Positions 10,311 through 22,743 of a DNA stretch of 64,000 nt are shown here, piece after piece. Each line of letters opens with the position of its first letter. Within the stretch, counting starts at the first letter, position 1. The notes beneath the pieces were generated by a model. That model searched no databases and was not told where the DNA came from. It was given only the letters and a program-made list of their open reading frames with translations. Source of the DNA: Diphasiastrum complanatum (lineage: Eukaryota > Streptophyta > Lycopodiopsida > Lycopodiales > Lycopodiaceae); contig CM055106.1 of assembly GCA_029204225.1 (NCBI GenBank), positions 18,178,149-18,242,148 on the forward strand. Direction: 5' to 3'. Position numbers and translations under genes: made by a program.

Positions 10311-12674
10311 TGAGACCACATCAAGGGCCTCCCGAGAAGTACAAGGCCCGAGGAGACGAGTTCGTAACAACTTACCTCTCCCATCACCGCATACAACCTT
10401 GTTGAGAATCCCATACCTGGTCCACCCGCCAAGCTCATGTCGTCCTCACTAGATCATAACCCACTTGACCTCCCTGAATAGCACCACAATGGAGGCCATC
10501 CCATTATTAAATTATGCCTTTATCTACTATTGACTAAGAGCCATGCATAGTACTTTTGTGACATCTTAAGTTTCGCATCTTTATAAATATTTTAAAAAAG
10601 TGACATGAGTGTGTTGTTTATGCTAATGAGTTTCAACCACAACAATAATGCCATCTTTCCCTCTTGAAATCTTTTAAATCTCAACTTCTTGTTGTCAAGT
10701 TTCAATGTTTGCCATGGCATGGTCAATGCTAGGCATGTTTTTGAGGTCTTTAAAAAAGCTTGACTTAATACAAACGAGGCAAACTATCATGGGTTTTTGG
10801 GTTGTCCAGCTATCCAACATTTTTGGTATTAATGTCTTTTGGTATTATATGTTCAAAAACATGATTCAAATATATAATAGAGATATTCGTGAATAATCAA
10901 AATCATGTAGCACTATATGATACCATAGATTTCAAGCCTTGGAATAATATATTCCAACATTCGCACACATTATATGTGTTTCTTGTCATTCATCATGTTG
11001 CATTTCCTTCCCATGATTTACAATCATTAATATATCATGCTCTATGCCATAACAATAAGTGATCCCTTCATTCTAGGCTCTTTTTTCTTCATTATGGACT
11101 TAGAATACTCTCCATGGTTTGCACATTTGGTAGGCCAAGAAAAATTTCTTTCTAAATTGAAAATATATTCCACAATGAAAAAGTACCTCCACGACATCTT
11201 ATCGCTTGGTAGAAAAGTCTATGTGAATACATCTTCATGCTCATCAAGAATTGTTAGTATTGGTGAAAGATTTGATTGATATAATAGATGGTTCATCATA
11301 GAGAATGATGTATGAAATATTCTTACAAAAATTTCTATGATCACTCTTGTAAGACTAGAAATTTATGTGTGAATATTACATAAGGGAATAGTTAGAGACC
11401 TTCATAAAAGATTCAAGTGATTTTTGAGTTTATGTCATGGCCTATCAAGCTCATTGTAACTTTTCAAGTTGCGTGTTGCTACATAAAGGTCGCTACAAAG
11501 ACCATTCTCCTATATGTAAAGGATCTAGTCATCATTTTATTGTATTTCCTTGCAGAGACTTTGACTCTGCAAAGAGATGTAGACTTGAGGAAATTATCAA
11601 ATAACGTTATTTCCAGACAACGCTCATGCTTATTCATTATGAACTTAAAAAATTCTCCATGGTTTACACATTTGGTAGGCCAATAAATATTTCTTTCATT
11701 ATTTCCAACTAAATTGAAAATATATTCGACAGTGGAAAAGTACTTCCACAACATCTTATTGTTTAGTTAAATATATTGCCAAATATGAGATCTAAAATAC
11801 TTAAAAAGTAACATAGTCCTTGTTATTTCTACCTAGATCTACATAAATATGTAGAATTATCTACACACATGCATGCACGCATGCGCACGCACGATGCAAT
11901 TACATACTTGTGCATATCTTTATACATAGTACTTTTTCATTACATGTCAGCTCTCAACATGATGTGACTTTCACAAGATGTGTGTATGTATGTATACACA
12001 CACTCGCTGACACACATCTTCCATGTCTTTCTTTTGTTTACCTTTAGATTACAACACCTTTCACAAAAAGCCCTCTACTCTTTTTTCTAAATAAATCAAA
12101 AAGCCCTTCTTTCTTGAGAACTATGCACTTTCCCTACCAACTTGGGTGGACACGACATAACAAACCTTGAGATCAAGACAGTTAGCATGTTAAAGAGACT
12201 CTCCATCAGAATTAACACACTTGACATTGGAAGTTTCTCTTGATCCATTAGCATTAAAAATCCCTTTTGATCTACTACATAGCTAAGTATCGCTGATTCC
12301 ACAAGGACCTATTCATTATGGAGGTAGATTCTCTTTCAAAACTCACATCAAACTCAAACAAATTGCCCCCTTCTCTCCAAGCTCTTTTTCCCACCTTCAT
12401 TGAGCCTATCTAACAACTTCCACCATCACAAGCAGTGTAGTGCTCCAAAATCCGTGCCCATACACGATACTCCTTTTTGTCTAGGCACGTTCAAGATGAA
12501 TATCTTTCACTACCAAACATACTCTCTATTTCAACCTACTATCCAACAATTCAAGACTACATTAAGTAAGACAACAACCCTCACTCACCACAAGGAATAT
12601 CTCATCAAAAATATCTTGGATAGTACTAGGTTTAGAACTAGGGTCTACTCTTCTTACATTGATTGTAGAAATGG
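10311..12674. other. AT-rich intergenic stretch without a supported gene
   Basis: Open frames here are short and without motifs. Noted structures are a direct repeat (11,085-11,206 versus 11,633-11,767) and an alternating purine/pyrimidine zone at about 11,865-12,010 with acgcacg and tgtgtgtatgtatgta runs. Nothing else is recognisable. Confidence 0.5.
11085..11767 (+). repeat. Direct repeat pair ~550 bp apart
   Basis: The segment at about 11,085-11,206 (with ctccatggtttgcacattt and ttggtaggccaa) returns at about 11,633-11,767 with ctccatggtttacacattt and the same ttggtaggccaa. Both continue into aaattgaaaatatattc and the phrase gaaaaagtac or gaaaagtact. The intervening DNA is different. This could be a pair of short LTR-like ends or a local segmental duplication. 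Confidence 0.65.
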
Positions 12675-14572
12675 TCATGAAAGCACGTACATGCAATTAC
12701 GAAGCTTCAGATGAATCAAGGAGTCGTCAACTTCACTACCATTCAGTAGACCTTTATTGTATAGGTGACGATCGTACCAAGAATTTTGATGATGTTTGTT
12801 AACTAATTGTGCATGATACGAGATGAATCGAGTCTCGCACAATTGGGCTAACGTAAATAGCCTGTTTTGTACCTCTTGTTTGATCGCAACTTTCTCACAT
12901 AGATCAGTGGAGAAAGCTTGCATGACTCGCAAGGAAGGAACTAAAGATTCAACAAGCATTACTGCCTCTTAACCATAAACGAGGTGGAAGGGTGTGACCC
13001 ATCCATTGACCTTCTTGGGAGTTGTACGATGGTCTTGTTAGTGGATTCTGCTTGGCCATTACATGGGGGGTGGTACGGAGTACTTTTGTGATGGACAACA
13101 AAGTAATGGCATAAGAGATTATCAACCACTTCATTTAAGAAGTGTGATTCTCAGTCACTAACAAGCTCGATAGGATAGCCAAAATGTGTAATGATGTTTT
13201 CATATAGAAAATGTGCGACGGTCTTCACATTGGCATCCTTTGTGGCTCTAGCCTCAACCCATTTAGTGGAGTAATCGGTGGCAATTAGGATGTAACGGGC
13301 TTGAGTGTTTTTGGTTGTTGGGCTGATGGGCCCAACAAAGTCTTTGCCCCACTTATGGAAAGCTTAGCGGCATAAAATCAGCTTTCATTGTCTTTTTGGG
13401 TTGTTGGCAAATACCACATGTTTTTAAAATAGCAAATGTATCCTTAAATAGTGATGGCCACCATAATCATGCTCAGAGGATGATCTTAGCAATCATTTTG
13501 GCAGATAAGTGATTGCCACTAATGCCTTCATGTGCCTGAGATATAATAGGTCGTATCTCAGATTCATAACCACATCTGCATATAATACCGTCAGCACCCC
13601 TTTTAAATAACTAGCGATAAGTTGAAAGGGTTACCGCTTTTATTAAAAAAAAATTCTTTTGGCTACTTGATTTAGTCCTTCTTTAAGTCTGCCAGTTGTA
13701 AGGAACCGAGCGATTTCCTCAGCCCAAAGTGGTGTAGCATCAATCTAAAAAAGACATGCATCAAGTAGTTCATCATTGACCGGTGCATCAACTTTTTTAG
13801 CATTTGGAAGTCGGGAAAGGTGATCGGCCATAATAATAGGGCTTGATGGTTTGTGTAAAATACAAAGGTTTGGCCTAGCAAATAATGTCGCAATTATTGT
13901 ACGACGTAGACCATGGCCAGTACTTCATGTTCAGTTGTTGTATAGTTTACTTCAGCAGGCACCAGTTGTCTGCTCAAGAAACGTATTGAAACACCTTTGT
14001 TATAGTCGCCCAGTTGTGCTAGGATACCGCCAATAACATACTTGTGTCAGTATGCACATGGAATTCCTTCGTGTAATCAGGGGAACGGAGTATAGGTGTG
14101 GTAGTGAGTGCTGTTTTTAGTTTTTCAAAAGCTTTTATTCATTCCTCGGTCCACCTAGGGTCAACTACAACTAAATAAATGAGTCGTGTCTTGCTGGCAT
14201 AGTCGATTATGAAGATGTGGTAGTAGTTAGTATGCCCTAGAAAAAGTATACCTTCTTCACTGTCGCTAACAAGGGCATCTCAACTATAACCTTGATTTTA
14301 GAAGGATCGATAGAAATATCGTCCTTTGATATGATATGTCCGAGTACAACCCCATGGGTTACCTAGATTTGGCACTTCTCAGGGTTTAGTGATATTCCAA
14401 ATCGGCGAAAGCGAATGAAGATCTTTTCGAACATTTCGAGGTGTTTTTCTACTAAAGAATGCACCCCCAAATCATCAAGACAAATCTCAACAATGCGGTG
14501 GAGCAAATCTTGAAACGCCATTTGCATGATGCGTTGGAACGTGGAAGGCGCATTGCATAAGCCAAAAGCACA
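12675..14572 (-). pseudogene. Ty3/Gypsy pol remnant (RT, RNase H, integrase)
   Basis: Reading right to left: reverse transcriptase from FGLCNAPSTFQRIMQ near 14,550, YLDD-box equivalent CLDDLGVHS near 14,480, NPEKCQI and VVLGHIIS near 14,350; RNase H near 14,050-13,680 (HVHTDTS, FYTNHQAL); the zinc-binding region; integrase core at about 13,340-13,030 (ARYILIATDYSTKWVEAR, FGYPIELVSD); then an integrase C-terminal stretch to about 12,700. Many stops and shifts show it is dead. Gene order RT-RNaseH-INT is diagnostic of Gypsy. The same protein family is present as Gypsy H at 50.3-53.4 kb. The RT N-terminus is missing because Copia A abuts it at about 14,570. Confidence 0.9.
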
Positions 14573-17254
14573 AAGGTTTCTTCATGGTCAAGCCATATAT
14601 TTGTGCAAAGCCTTTAGCACATAATCTTGCCTTGTACTTGTTGATGGAGCCATCGTGATTGTACTTGATCTTGAACACCCACTTGCATCCAATGATATGC
14701 ATGTTAGGTGGTGGATCCACTAGCTCCCATGTGTGGTTGGTGATCAAGGAATCATATTCAATCTTCATCGCCTCATACCACTCCTTGGTATTGAGGGCTT
14801 CTTGGACATCTTTGGGCTCCTCGTGAGAAACAAAATAAGCATAAGTGGAATCAAGATCCACTTGTTTTCCTTTGTCATCATAAGTGAGCCTCTTAGGCTC
14901 GGATCTCTCCCTCATGGATCTTCTAGGAGTAAAAATCCGAGGACTTCCATCTTCAAATCTTGACTCCTCCATATGTTGATTGTCTTCAATAACAAAAGGC
15001 GATAGATTTTGAGGTTGCTTGATCTCGGCCCCTCCAAGATTGGACTTTTCTTCTTCATGAAAAACTACATCTCTGCTATGAATTACTTTAGAAGTAGAGA
15101 GCATGTAGATTCGATAGGCTTTCTTGTTGGATAAATATCCAACCATTACTCCTTTGCTTGCACAAGGATCATCCTTCTTTTTCATTTCCAAGGGAATATG
15201 GACAAAGCAAATGCATCCAAATATTTTACGGTGTTCAACCTTAGGTTTCTTCAAATAAAGTGCTTCATATGGTGACTTTCCTCCAAGTGCAACATGAGGG
15301 AGTCGATTGCAAAGATAGTTTGAACAATTGATGGCCTCACCCCAAAAATCTTTTGGCAAGGATGCCTCAATTCTCATGGTTTTGGCACATTCACACAAGG
15401 TTCTATTCTTTCTTTCAGCCACCCCATTTTGAGATTGTGTATATGCACAAGAAAACTCCCTTTTAATGCCTTCAAGCTCACAATAATCATAGAATTTATT
15501 GGAAGTGTACTCACCACCTCCATCACTTCTAAGAATCTTGATTTTGTATGAAAATTGCTTTTCAACTAGAGCTTTGAGCTTTAGGAAATAGTCAAACACC
15601 ATAGACTTTGAAGCTAGAAGATATAACCAAGTAAATCTTGTGAAATCATCAATGAAAGTTACAAAGCAAGTAGCACCACCCTTGCTCTTTGAAGATGAGA
15701 AGTGCACATCCGAGTGTATGAGCTCTAATGGATGTGTAGTCTTGATAGATGATTTTGAAAAAGGCTTCTTATGAGACTTAGATATGGCACAAGCCTCACA
15801 TGGCTTAAAATTCTTGGAGATAAGATTAGGCAAGCCAATAGCTTTGGCTTTCTTGACCATGGACACCATAGAACTATAGTTAGAATGCCCCAACCTTCTA
15901 TGCCATAGTTTCTCCAAAGACATATGAGAAGCAAAAGCACCATCACAAGAGTTAGCATACTCTTTGGGATCAAGCTTGTAGATTCCACCATATCTAGACC
16001 CAAATGCAAGGATCTCATCATGCTTCTTGATTGTACATGTATCAACATTGAAATTCACATCTAGTCCACTATTAAACAATTGCCCAACACTAATAAGATT
16101 TTTTGTTAACTTAGGAACATAAAGTACTTTAGACAGAGAAAGAACTTTTGATGATGAAAGCTTTAAGGGAATGGTCCCTATGCCTTCAATAGCACACTCA
16201 TGATCATTTCCTGTGTAGATGGACTTCTTGGCTCCTTCATAAGGTGTCATGGATGAAAAAGAATGCTTGGAGCTACACATATGTGAAGAAGCTCCACTGT
16301 CGATATACCACGAACCATCCTTCTTGAAAGGTGATGAAGAAAAACTCGAGACCATAAGAGATCCCTCTCCATCACTTGCATGAGCATCTTCCTTCTCTTC
16401 ATTAGAAATGTTGGCTTGCTTGAATTGACTCTTCTTCTTAAAGCAATTGGTGGCATAATGCCCCTTCTTGCCACAAAAGAAACACTTGATGTTTTTCTTT
16501 TTCTTCTTGGATGTGGAAGCTTGAGAGGACTCATCCTCTTCTCCTTTATCCTTGGAAATAAGATTATTCTTGCTTGAAGAGGGTCGGTGTTGATTCTTAC
16601 TTCTTGTCTTGTGCTTGTCTTTGGTAAAGAGAGCTTTACCATCAATGTTGAGAGACAGTCCTTCCATTTTCAAGAGTTTATACTCTTGTCTTGATTCTTC
16701 AGAAATGAGCACACTTTGGAGTGCTTCCAAACTTGGTAGCTCCTCCTTAATGGCATAACTCTGAACAAGGTTGTCATATTCCTCCTTTAACCCATTAAGT
16801 ATGACTTGAACAAGTTCATTTTGGTTGATGGAGTCTCCTATGCATGACAATTCTCTATGGAGGTCTTTAACTCTCATTACATAAAGTGAAGCACATTCAT
16901 CACTTCTCTGTACACTTTGAAAAATTTGGTTTCTTAGTGTTAGAAGTCTAGAAGTATTCTTTGCCTCATAGATGGACTTGAGAGTATCCCAAGCATTTTT
17001 GGCATTAGTACAAGCACCAATTTCTCTTAGGATGTCATTTGAGACATTCATTTTAATATAATGCAGAGCCATCCTAGCTCTCTTTTTGTACTTTGGAATT
17101 TCTTGAGGAATTTGTGGTTCTTCTTCAATTCCAAGTACAATATCCATCACATCTTGTAGTATTAAGACAAATTCCATCCTAACCTTCAAATTGAGTGATT
17201 GGAGGTTGACAATCTTTCACTTGCTTCTAATAGAAAGACACCCATTGAAGTCAT
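14573..17254 (-). pseudogene. Copia A: gag, protease, integrase, RT start
   Basis: The coding start is the ATG at 17,254, followed by the SERLSTSN phrase also seen in Copia B and G. One base is missing near 17,187, so the long reading frame effectively begins just after. Downstream come the UBN2-type gag, a CCHC zinc knuckle (CFFCGKKGHYATNC, near 16,460) and the protease motif WYIDSGASSHM (near 16,290). The pre-integrase zinc region and the integrase triad follow: HSDVHF near 15,710, LRSDGGGEY near 15,530, NGVAERKNR near 15,410. RT begins with CKWVFKIKYN near 14,660. It stops at the DHEETF position, where the sequence switches without a gap to Gypsy RT. RT catalytic core, RNase H and the 3' LTR are absent, so A is a 5' fragment. 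Confidence 0.92.
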
Positions 17255-17981
17255 AAAGAATGATGGAAATAAAAAAAGATGGATGAAAAAATTGCTTATC
17301 TTCTAACTATAGGAACCAATCAAGGGATCCTATTTAAGACAAAGCAAAAAACCGTGAGATAGATCTCACTAGCTTCACAATCTCTCTAAAACAAGATTTG
17401 AATCATAAAAAAAGATGAAGTATGGCAAAAGTTATGGTTCTCTGAATTTCACACGTGTGAAATACTCCAAAAATGTCAAATTGACTCAAATACAATCTAT
17501 TTGTATGAAACAATTTGCCTGGAACCTATAAATTTTGTCTAAATCACATATAGATGAGATTGGTCAACTTATGGATGATTTTTGTGATCATTCAAGCAAT
17601 AAATGACATGTACTCACGATTTGCCACAGGTCTAGGCACCCTACCTACGACTCGTCAAAAGCTTATAACTTTTGATTGGCTTATTTAACTGTCATGATTC
17701 AAATTGCATCAGATTCTACCATTTCTAGCTTTCTAGTGGGCTAATTTGCATGAAATTTGGATATGAGGTGAGAGAGAACCACCAAACTGAAAATGGGCGG
17801 ATTTCACATGTGCTAGCACCTGAAATTCTGTATAGTACCTGATCTGGACCATTCAAAGTGGTTTGAAGCTCTAAATCACCAGAAAACTGCAAACTAGCTA
17901 GAATGTAGAATCTAGACAATTCCTACCTTGAGATCTGATCAAATTTGCAAACTTTTTGATTAGATTTGCATGTAAATCTTA
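17255..17981 (-). other. Copia A leader
   Basis: Untranslated leader between primer site and gag. It contains a cacacgtgtg palindrome near 17,447 and phrases shared with the leader of Copia G (ataacttttgattgg near 17,660, compare 47,850). No gene is seen. Confidence 0.6.
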
Positions 17982-17998
17982 GGTAGGCTCTGATACCA
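17982..17998 (-). other. Copia A primer binding site
   Basis: On the minus strand the sequence reads TGGTATCAGAGCCTACC, a full match to the initiator Met tRNA primer site. It directly follows the 5' LTR end. The plus-strand LTR edge reads cgttgaattc instead of tgttgaattc, so the terminal CA of the LTR has mutated to CG. Confidence 0.9.
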
Positions 17999-18480
17999 CG
18001 TTGAATTCACACGTGTGGGACGCCCTACACATGTACTTTTGATCTGCTAAGCCCAATAATACCATAAAGATCAGACTAGCATTGATTGACAATAGGAAAG
18101 CTGATCATACAAGAAATATTATTGTGTTACAAGCAAGATCTGTCAACAAAACATGAAACTGAGCACAATAAATCCTCACGTCAGCTAGGGAGAGAAAATG
18201 AAAGTACAAAACTCGAGTAGAGAGATGGCACAAAGAGCTTGTCTCCAAATTTTCATTACACACAAATTTCATCATTTTCTCAATGAGAGTACATCACATA
18301 TATATAAATCCATGGACTCTCCTCCTACTTTGAGTTGAATTGGAGTTGTGAATCCGCCTCTCAAGCTATCTAGACTTATTCAAGACACCTTACTATGTCT
18401 AAATGTGCCACCTAGTCTTTTCATGCATTAAATGTGGCATGCAAAGTGCAAATGGCAATTCCTATGGTAGCTCGAGTTTC
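17999..18480 (-). repeat. Copia A 5' LTR (outer end unresolved)
   Basis: The LTR edge at 17,999 resembles those of Copia B and G, including the cacacgtgtg palindrome and the actcgagtagagaga phrase. A TATA-like stretch on the minus strand (ATTTATATATATG, 18,297-18,309) suits the LTR promoter. Similarity to the other LTRs fades near 18,480, and no matching 3' LTR or target duplication was found, so the outer limit is approximate. Confidence 0.7.
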
Positions 18481-19412
18481 TACTTCTACCTACTTGAATA
18501 TTTTATTCTAAGATGGGTCTTTACTAAGCCAAAAGATCTTAATTCATCTTTGGCATTTTTAGGACCCCTACTCACAACATTAGATAGATTTTTCCAATAT
18601 TTTGACAATGATGAGGGTGCCAGACAAAAATTTTATGGCCTCAAGGAGGTTGGGATTTATTATCTGAGAGATCAGGTACTTGTCATTGGTTTTCATCTTG
18701 GCATCGACGTGATTTGAGTGGAAAAAAGATGAAACATCATACTTGGCAAGAGCACAAGTTTACGGCAGGAAGGAGGTATGGAGAATCTTAAGGGCGGTTG
18801 CCACCAGCTCAAGATCAAGGGGGATATCATAGTCTTGGCCCTTGTGCGTGACCATGAAGTAGTCATTGTCGAAGGTGGCAAAGGCTTGCTACATGACAAC
18901 AATGTCTTGGGTGAGGGATATTTGCATGGATGCAAGACTTGCGGCGATTAAAACTGCAACACAATTGTTGATTCGGAGAGGGCGCTGATCTCTTGCTTAG
19001 TGTACATGGGCAAGATCACATACTAAGATAGGGCTGTAGATGGGCTTCGATGGATGTTGTTCGATGGATGTTGGCTGATTTCGAGGAATCCCCAAGATGC
19101 TGGGCTAAAGCTATTTTAAGAGCACTTCTCACCTTAGATCGAGGAGGTCTCTGAGAGAAGGATGAAAGATGAGAGCCGAGCATGAGAGCCAAGAAATACT
19201 AGCTAAGACAACAGTTGGAAATTATGTGAGCCTCATGGTAAATCCCAAGTGATGGAATGACCATGTAGGAGCTAGTATGTGTAGGCATTTGTACTAAATG
19301 TTGTATACCCCTCTTAAATAAAGTATAGTGAGCTACCTTTTGATGGTAACCTCTAGTGGAGGAACTAATTCCACTTGTAATTTGCTAAATTGTGGAATTG
19401 CCACTTAGGCTG
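18481..19412 (-). pseudogene. Unidentified protein-like remnant and flanking DNA
   Basis: On the minus strand from about 18,910 down to 18,650, one frame reads a plausible protein segment with FDNDYFMVTHKGQDYDIPLD and then LELVATALKILHTSF, with a few stops. I do not recognise it. Its opposite strand carries a 104-codon open frame (18,403-18,717) that is probably a shadow. The rest up to 19,412 shows no gene. It could be part of the same Gypsy insertion that Copia A broke, but this is only inferred from position. Confidence 0.35.
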
Positions 19413-22400
19413 CTATGAAATATCATGCTTCACCTGAGAAATCGGGTCGCCTCTTTTGGATAGAATCAAAGTGTCATCAATGTAGACAACAATGATTATG
19501 ATTTCTCCATCTGTGACCTTTGTATAGACATTGTAGTCGACCATCAATGGTTGAAATCCTAAGGATATGAGGGTGTGATCCTTCTTCTTATACCACTGCC
19601 TGGCAGATTGCTTCAATCCGTATATGCTTCTTTGCATTCGGCAGGCATAGTTGGCAAAGTGTGAGCAAATGAATCCTCGTGGTTGGTCCATGTAGACCAA
19701 CTCACCATGTAAGAAGGCTGTTTTTTCATCCACTATGTGGATCTTGTGACTGTATGCTCCTGCATATGCAAATAGTAAGTGTATGGATGAATGCTTTACA
19801 ACTGGAGAAAAGGTTCTAGTATATTCAACACTATACTTCTAAGAGAAACCTTTTGCTACCAATCTAGCCTTGTACTTTGATACGTTGCCATCAGGTCCAT
19901 ACTTGTATTTGAAAATCCACTTACACTTTATAGTCTTCTTGTCTGCTAGTAATGGCTCCAGACTCCAGACTTTGTTTTGCTCCATGGAATTCATCTCATC
20001 TTCCATTGCTTTAATTCACTTGTCCTTATCTAAATAGCTGATAGATTTCTCATACGTTTGATGTTCTCCGCCAAATCCACAGAACTCTTCTGATATAGAA
20101 GTTGATCTCTCAGACACAAATCTGATAGGTACTTTTCTTTTTCTCATGGATCTTCTTGGAGAATCTGCAGTCAGATTGATGGCCTTGTCTTTTTCAAGTT
20201 TCTTGCCTTTGTTGACTGCTGAACTGTGGTGAGTAGTAGGTGTCCTGGGTACAAGTTGCACGTCTTGCTACTCATTGTCTGAGTAGTCACTCTGTCTATC
20301 TGAAATTTGAACATCTTGTTCTGGATGCTCAGGATCCGCTCCCTTCGTTGATGTTGGCAGATCATAGTAGCCTCTGGTCAGGATTTCATAGCCGACTAGA
20401 TCTCCATCAGCCATTGTCTTTGACTCATGAAATTTGACGTCTCTGACAGTCTTGATATGTCTATTGGTAGATCCTGTAGTATGATGAATGAACATCATAT
20501 TCTACGAGGAATGTCTGCTTCACCTGTTCATCAAGCTTCTTTCTTTTCTGATCTGGAATATGCGACGCATCCAAACATGCGCACATGTGCTAGACTTGGT
20601 TTGTTGTCCCACCAAACCTTGTGTGGTGTGGTATGTGCAACACTAGATCTACCTGTCCCATTCTGGAGGTCGTTGCCTGTAGCTATTGCTTCAGCCCATA
20701 CAAATTTGATGTCTTTGAATAGGCCATCATGGATCTCGCAGCTTCCATGAGAGTCCGAGTTCTCCTCTCTGCCACACCATTATGCCGTGGTGTGTAGGCT
20801 GCAGTCTTCAAGTGAAGTATTCCTTTGCTGGTGCAAAACTCTACAAAGCGTTTGAAGATGTATTCTCCTCCTCTGTCCGTTCTCAACTGCTTCACCTTCT
20901 TGTCAGTCCATTTCTCAGCCCAATTCATGAACTCCTGTGAATTTGTCCAGGGCCTCTGACTTGTTGTGGATAAAGTACACGGCTGCAAACTTGCTGAAGT
21001 CATCAATGAAAGTGATGTAGTACTTTGAACCTTCCAGGGAGACCACATCAAATGGTCCACAGATGTTAGAGTGTACCAGTTCTAGGAGTTCTTTTGTTCT
21101 GAAAGAGTCCTTGATGAATGGTATACGTGACATCTTGTCTTTGTTACAGGCATTGCAGGACTTCAAACATGCTGCGTCTTTGATATTGACTCCAGTGAAT
21201 GCTCCACTCCAACTGACATTGTATAGAGCAACTGTATTCTTGTGAAACAGTCTCCTATGCTATATAATATCCATCAATTCATTGATCTAGTGAGCTTTCT
21301 TTGAAGGTACTTGGATCCTGAGGTGATACAGGTTTCTCTTTTGCTTTCCTGTGATGACAAGCTGAGTGGTTGCGGATTCAACCACTTCGCATGTTATCGC
21401 CTTCAAAGGTGATTGCTAGTCCTGCATCCACCATCTTAGCAATAGATAGTAGGTCCTTCTGAAGAGTGGGCACATATAGAGTATCATCAAGCCTTCTATC
21501 TCTTCCTTTGGTGCTTAACCACAATGCTCCAGTTTCGTTGACTTTGTGTTTGGAACCATCTCCCAAGATTCTGATTCTTGATAATCAGTGATCATGTGTC
21601 TTGTTGTCGCAAAGTGTGACATTGCACCTGAATCAAGAATTATTTCTTGTGTATTTGAAGTTGATGTCACACAAACATCAGTACACAAGTAAGATGCTAG
21701 GTTCTTGCCATTGTTGGCTCTGTCTTCGGCCATCTTGGAGAAATCGGGTTCCTCCATATAGGATGAGCTATTGTCACTCTCCTGTCTGCTTTGAGCTTTC
21801 TTGTTTTTGGGATTTTGGTAGCAGTCAATAGCTGCATGACCCTTTTTGTGATAGTGGATGCATCTATCTTTGGATTGAGTCAGCACTTATCAACAGTGTG
21901 GCCTTCTCGTGAGCATCTCGTGCAGGTCTTCTTCTCACCATTCTGTTGTCTCGGTTTATTTCTGCTCTTCCATTTGCCTTCTTTGGCTCTCTCTAGCTGT
22001 TGTTTTCGATTTTGTCTTTAGTTTGACTCCTTAGGCTTGAAGTTCTTCTTTTGCTTCTCTTTGTTGCTGTAGAGAGCTTGATCAGAGCTATCCTTGTCAT
22101 CAAGGTGTTCACAGACTTCCACCTCTTCTCTGATCTTGACTCACAGCCTTCTCAAGGGTCATCTATGGATCCTTAGCAAGCAATGTTCGGGTCATCTGAA
22201 ATGATCTTGGTAGAGCTTTTTTGCTGAGACTACATTCTCTGTTCCGGAATTGTGTAGTGAGAGGAACAGGTCCTTCATTCTTCTGATGAAGGAGGTGAGG
22301 TCTTTACCATCCCATCTCAGATTGGTCAGCTAATATTCAAGAAGCATAATTTTGCTTCGTGACTTCATTTGAAATATAGTCAGCAAAGTATCCCACATTT

Positions 22401-22671
22401 TTTTTTTCGCATTGGAGAGTATGGCTAGATCAAGCGTCAAGCTGTCTTCGATGGAGGAAGATAGGACAACTACTGCCTTGTCATTTTTTTCTCTCCATTC
22501 CCATAGCTCTTTGCCAGTGGTTGTGGGCATTTCTTCTGTGCCATCAACCCAGGGCCATAGACCTTCTCCTTTCAATATGAGAGAAGTCTTCACCTTCCAT
22601 GCTAGGAAGTTTCATCCTGAGGAGTCTAGAATCGTGCAGATCTTTGATTGAATGCTGCTAATGGATGCCAT
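19413..22671 (-). pseudogene. Copia D polyprotein remnant
   Basis: Gag starts at the ATG near 22,671 and has a stop soon after. It is followed by two zinc-knuckle-like modules: CTRCSREGHTVDKC (about 21,890-21,931) and CIHYHKKGHAAIDC (about 21,823-21,865). In the second the second Cys is Tyr. The protease motif ILDSGAMSHF lies near 21,630. In integrase the first Asp is changed (VHSNICGPF near 21,070), while LRTDRGGEY and NGVAERRTR are kept. RT shows CKWIFKYKYGPDG near 19,900, YGLKQSARQWY, and a YIDD box near 19,475. It ends abruptly after KHDIS at 19,413, so the rest of RT, RNase H and the 3' LTR are missing. Many frameshifts confirm a pseudogene. Confidence 0.9.
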
Positions 22672-22730
22672 AGCCTGAAAGAATCAGACAGGGCTTTGAT
22701 AGAACTGAAGGGATCTGATAGAGCTGAAGG

Positions 22731-22742
22731 GCTATGATACCA
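22731..22742 (-). other. Copia D primer binding site
   Basis: The minus strand reads TGGTATCATAGC, one base different from the usual initiator Met tRNA site. One base separates it from the LTR edge (TGTTTTGG on the plus strand from 22,744). It lies about 60 bp upstream of the gag start, which is a short leader. Confidence 0.8.
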
Positions 22743-22743
22743 C

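Noticed and set aside
16247-16645. 132-codon minus-strand frame overlapping Copia A gag
   Set aside because: Shifted shadow of the zinc-knuckle and protease region; the same kind of shadow appears at the matching place in Copia B (33,802-34,257).
18403-18717. 104-codon plus-strand frame at the outer edge of Copia A
   Set aside because: The first part lies in the LTR and the second part is antisense to a more natural-looking minus-strand frame.
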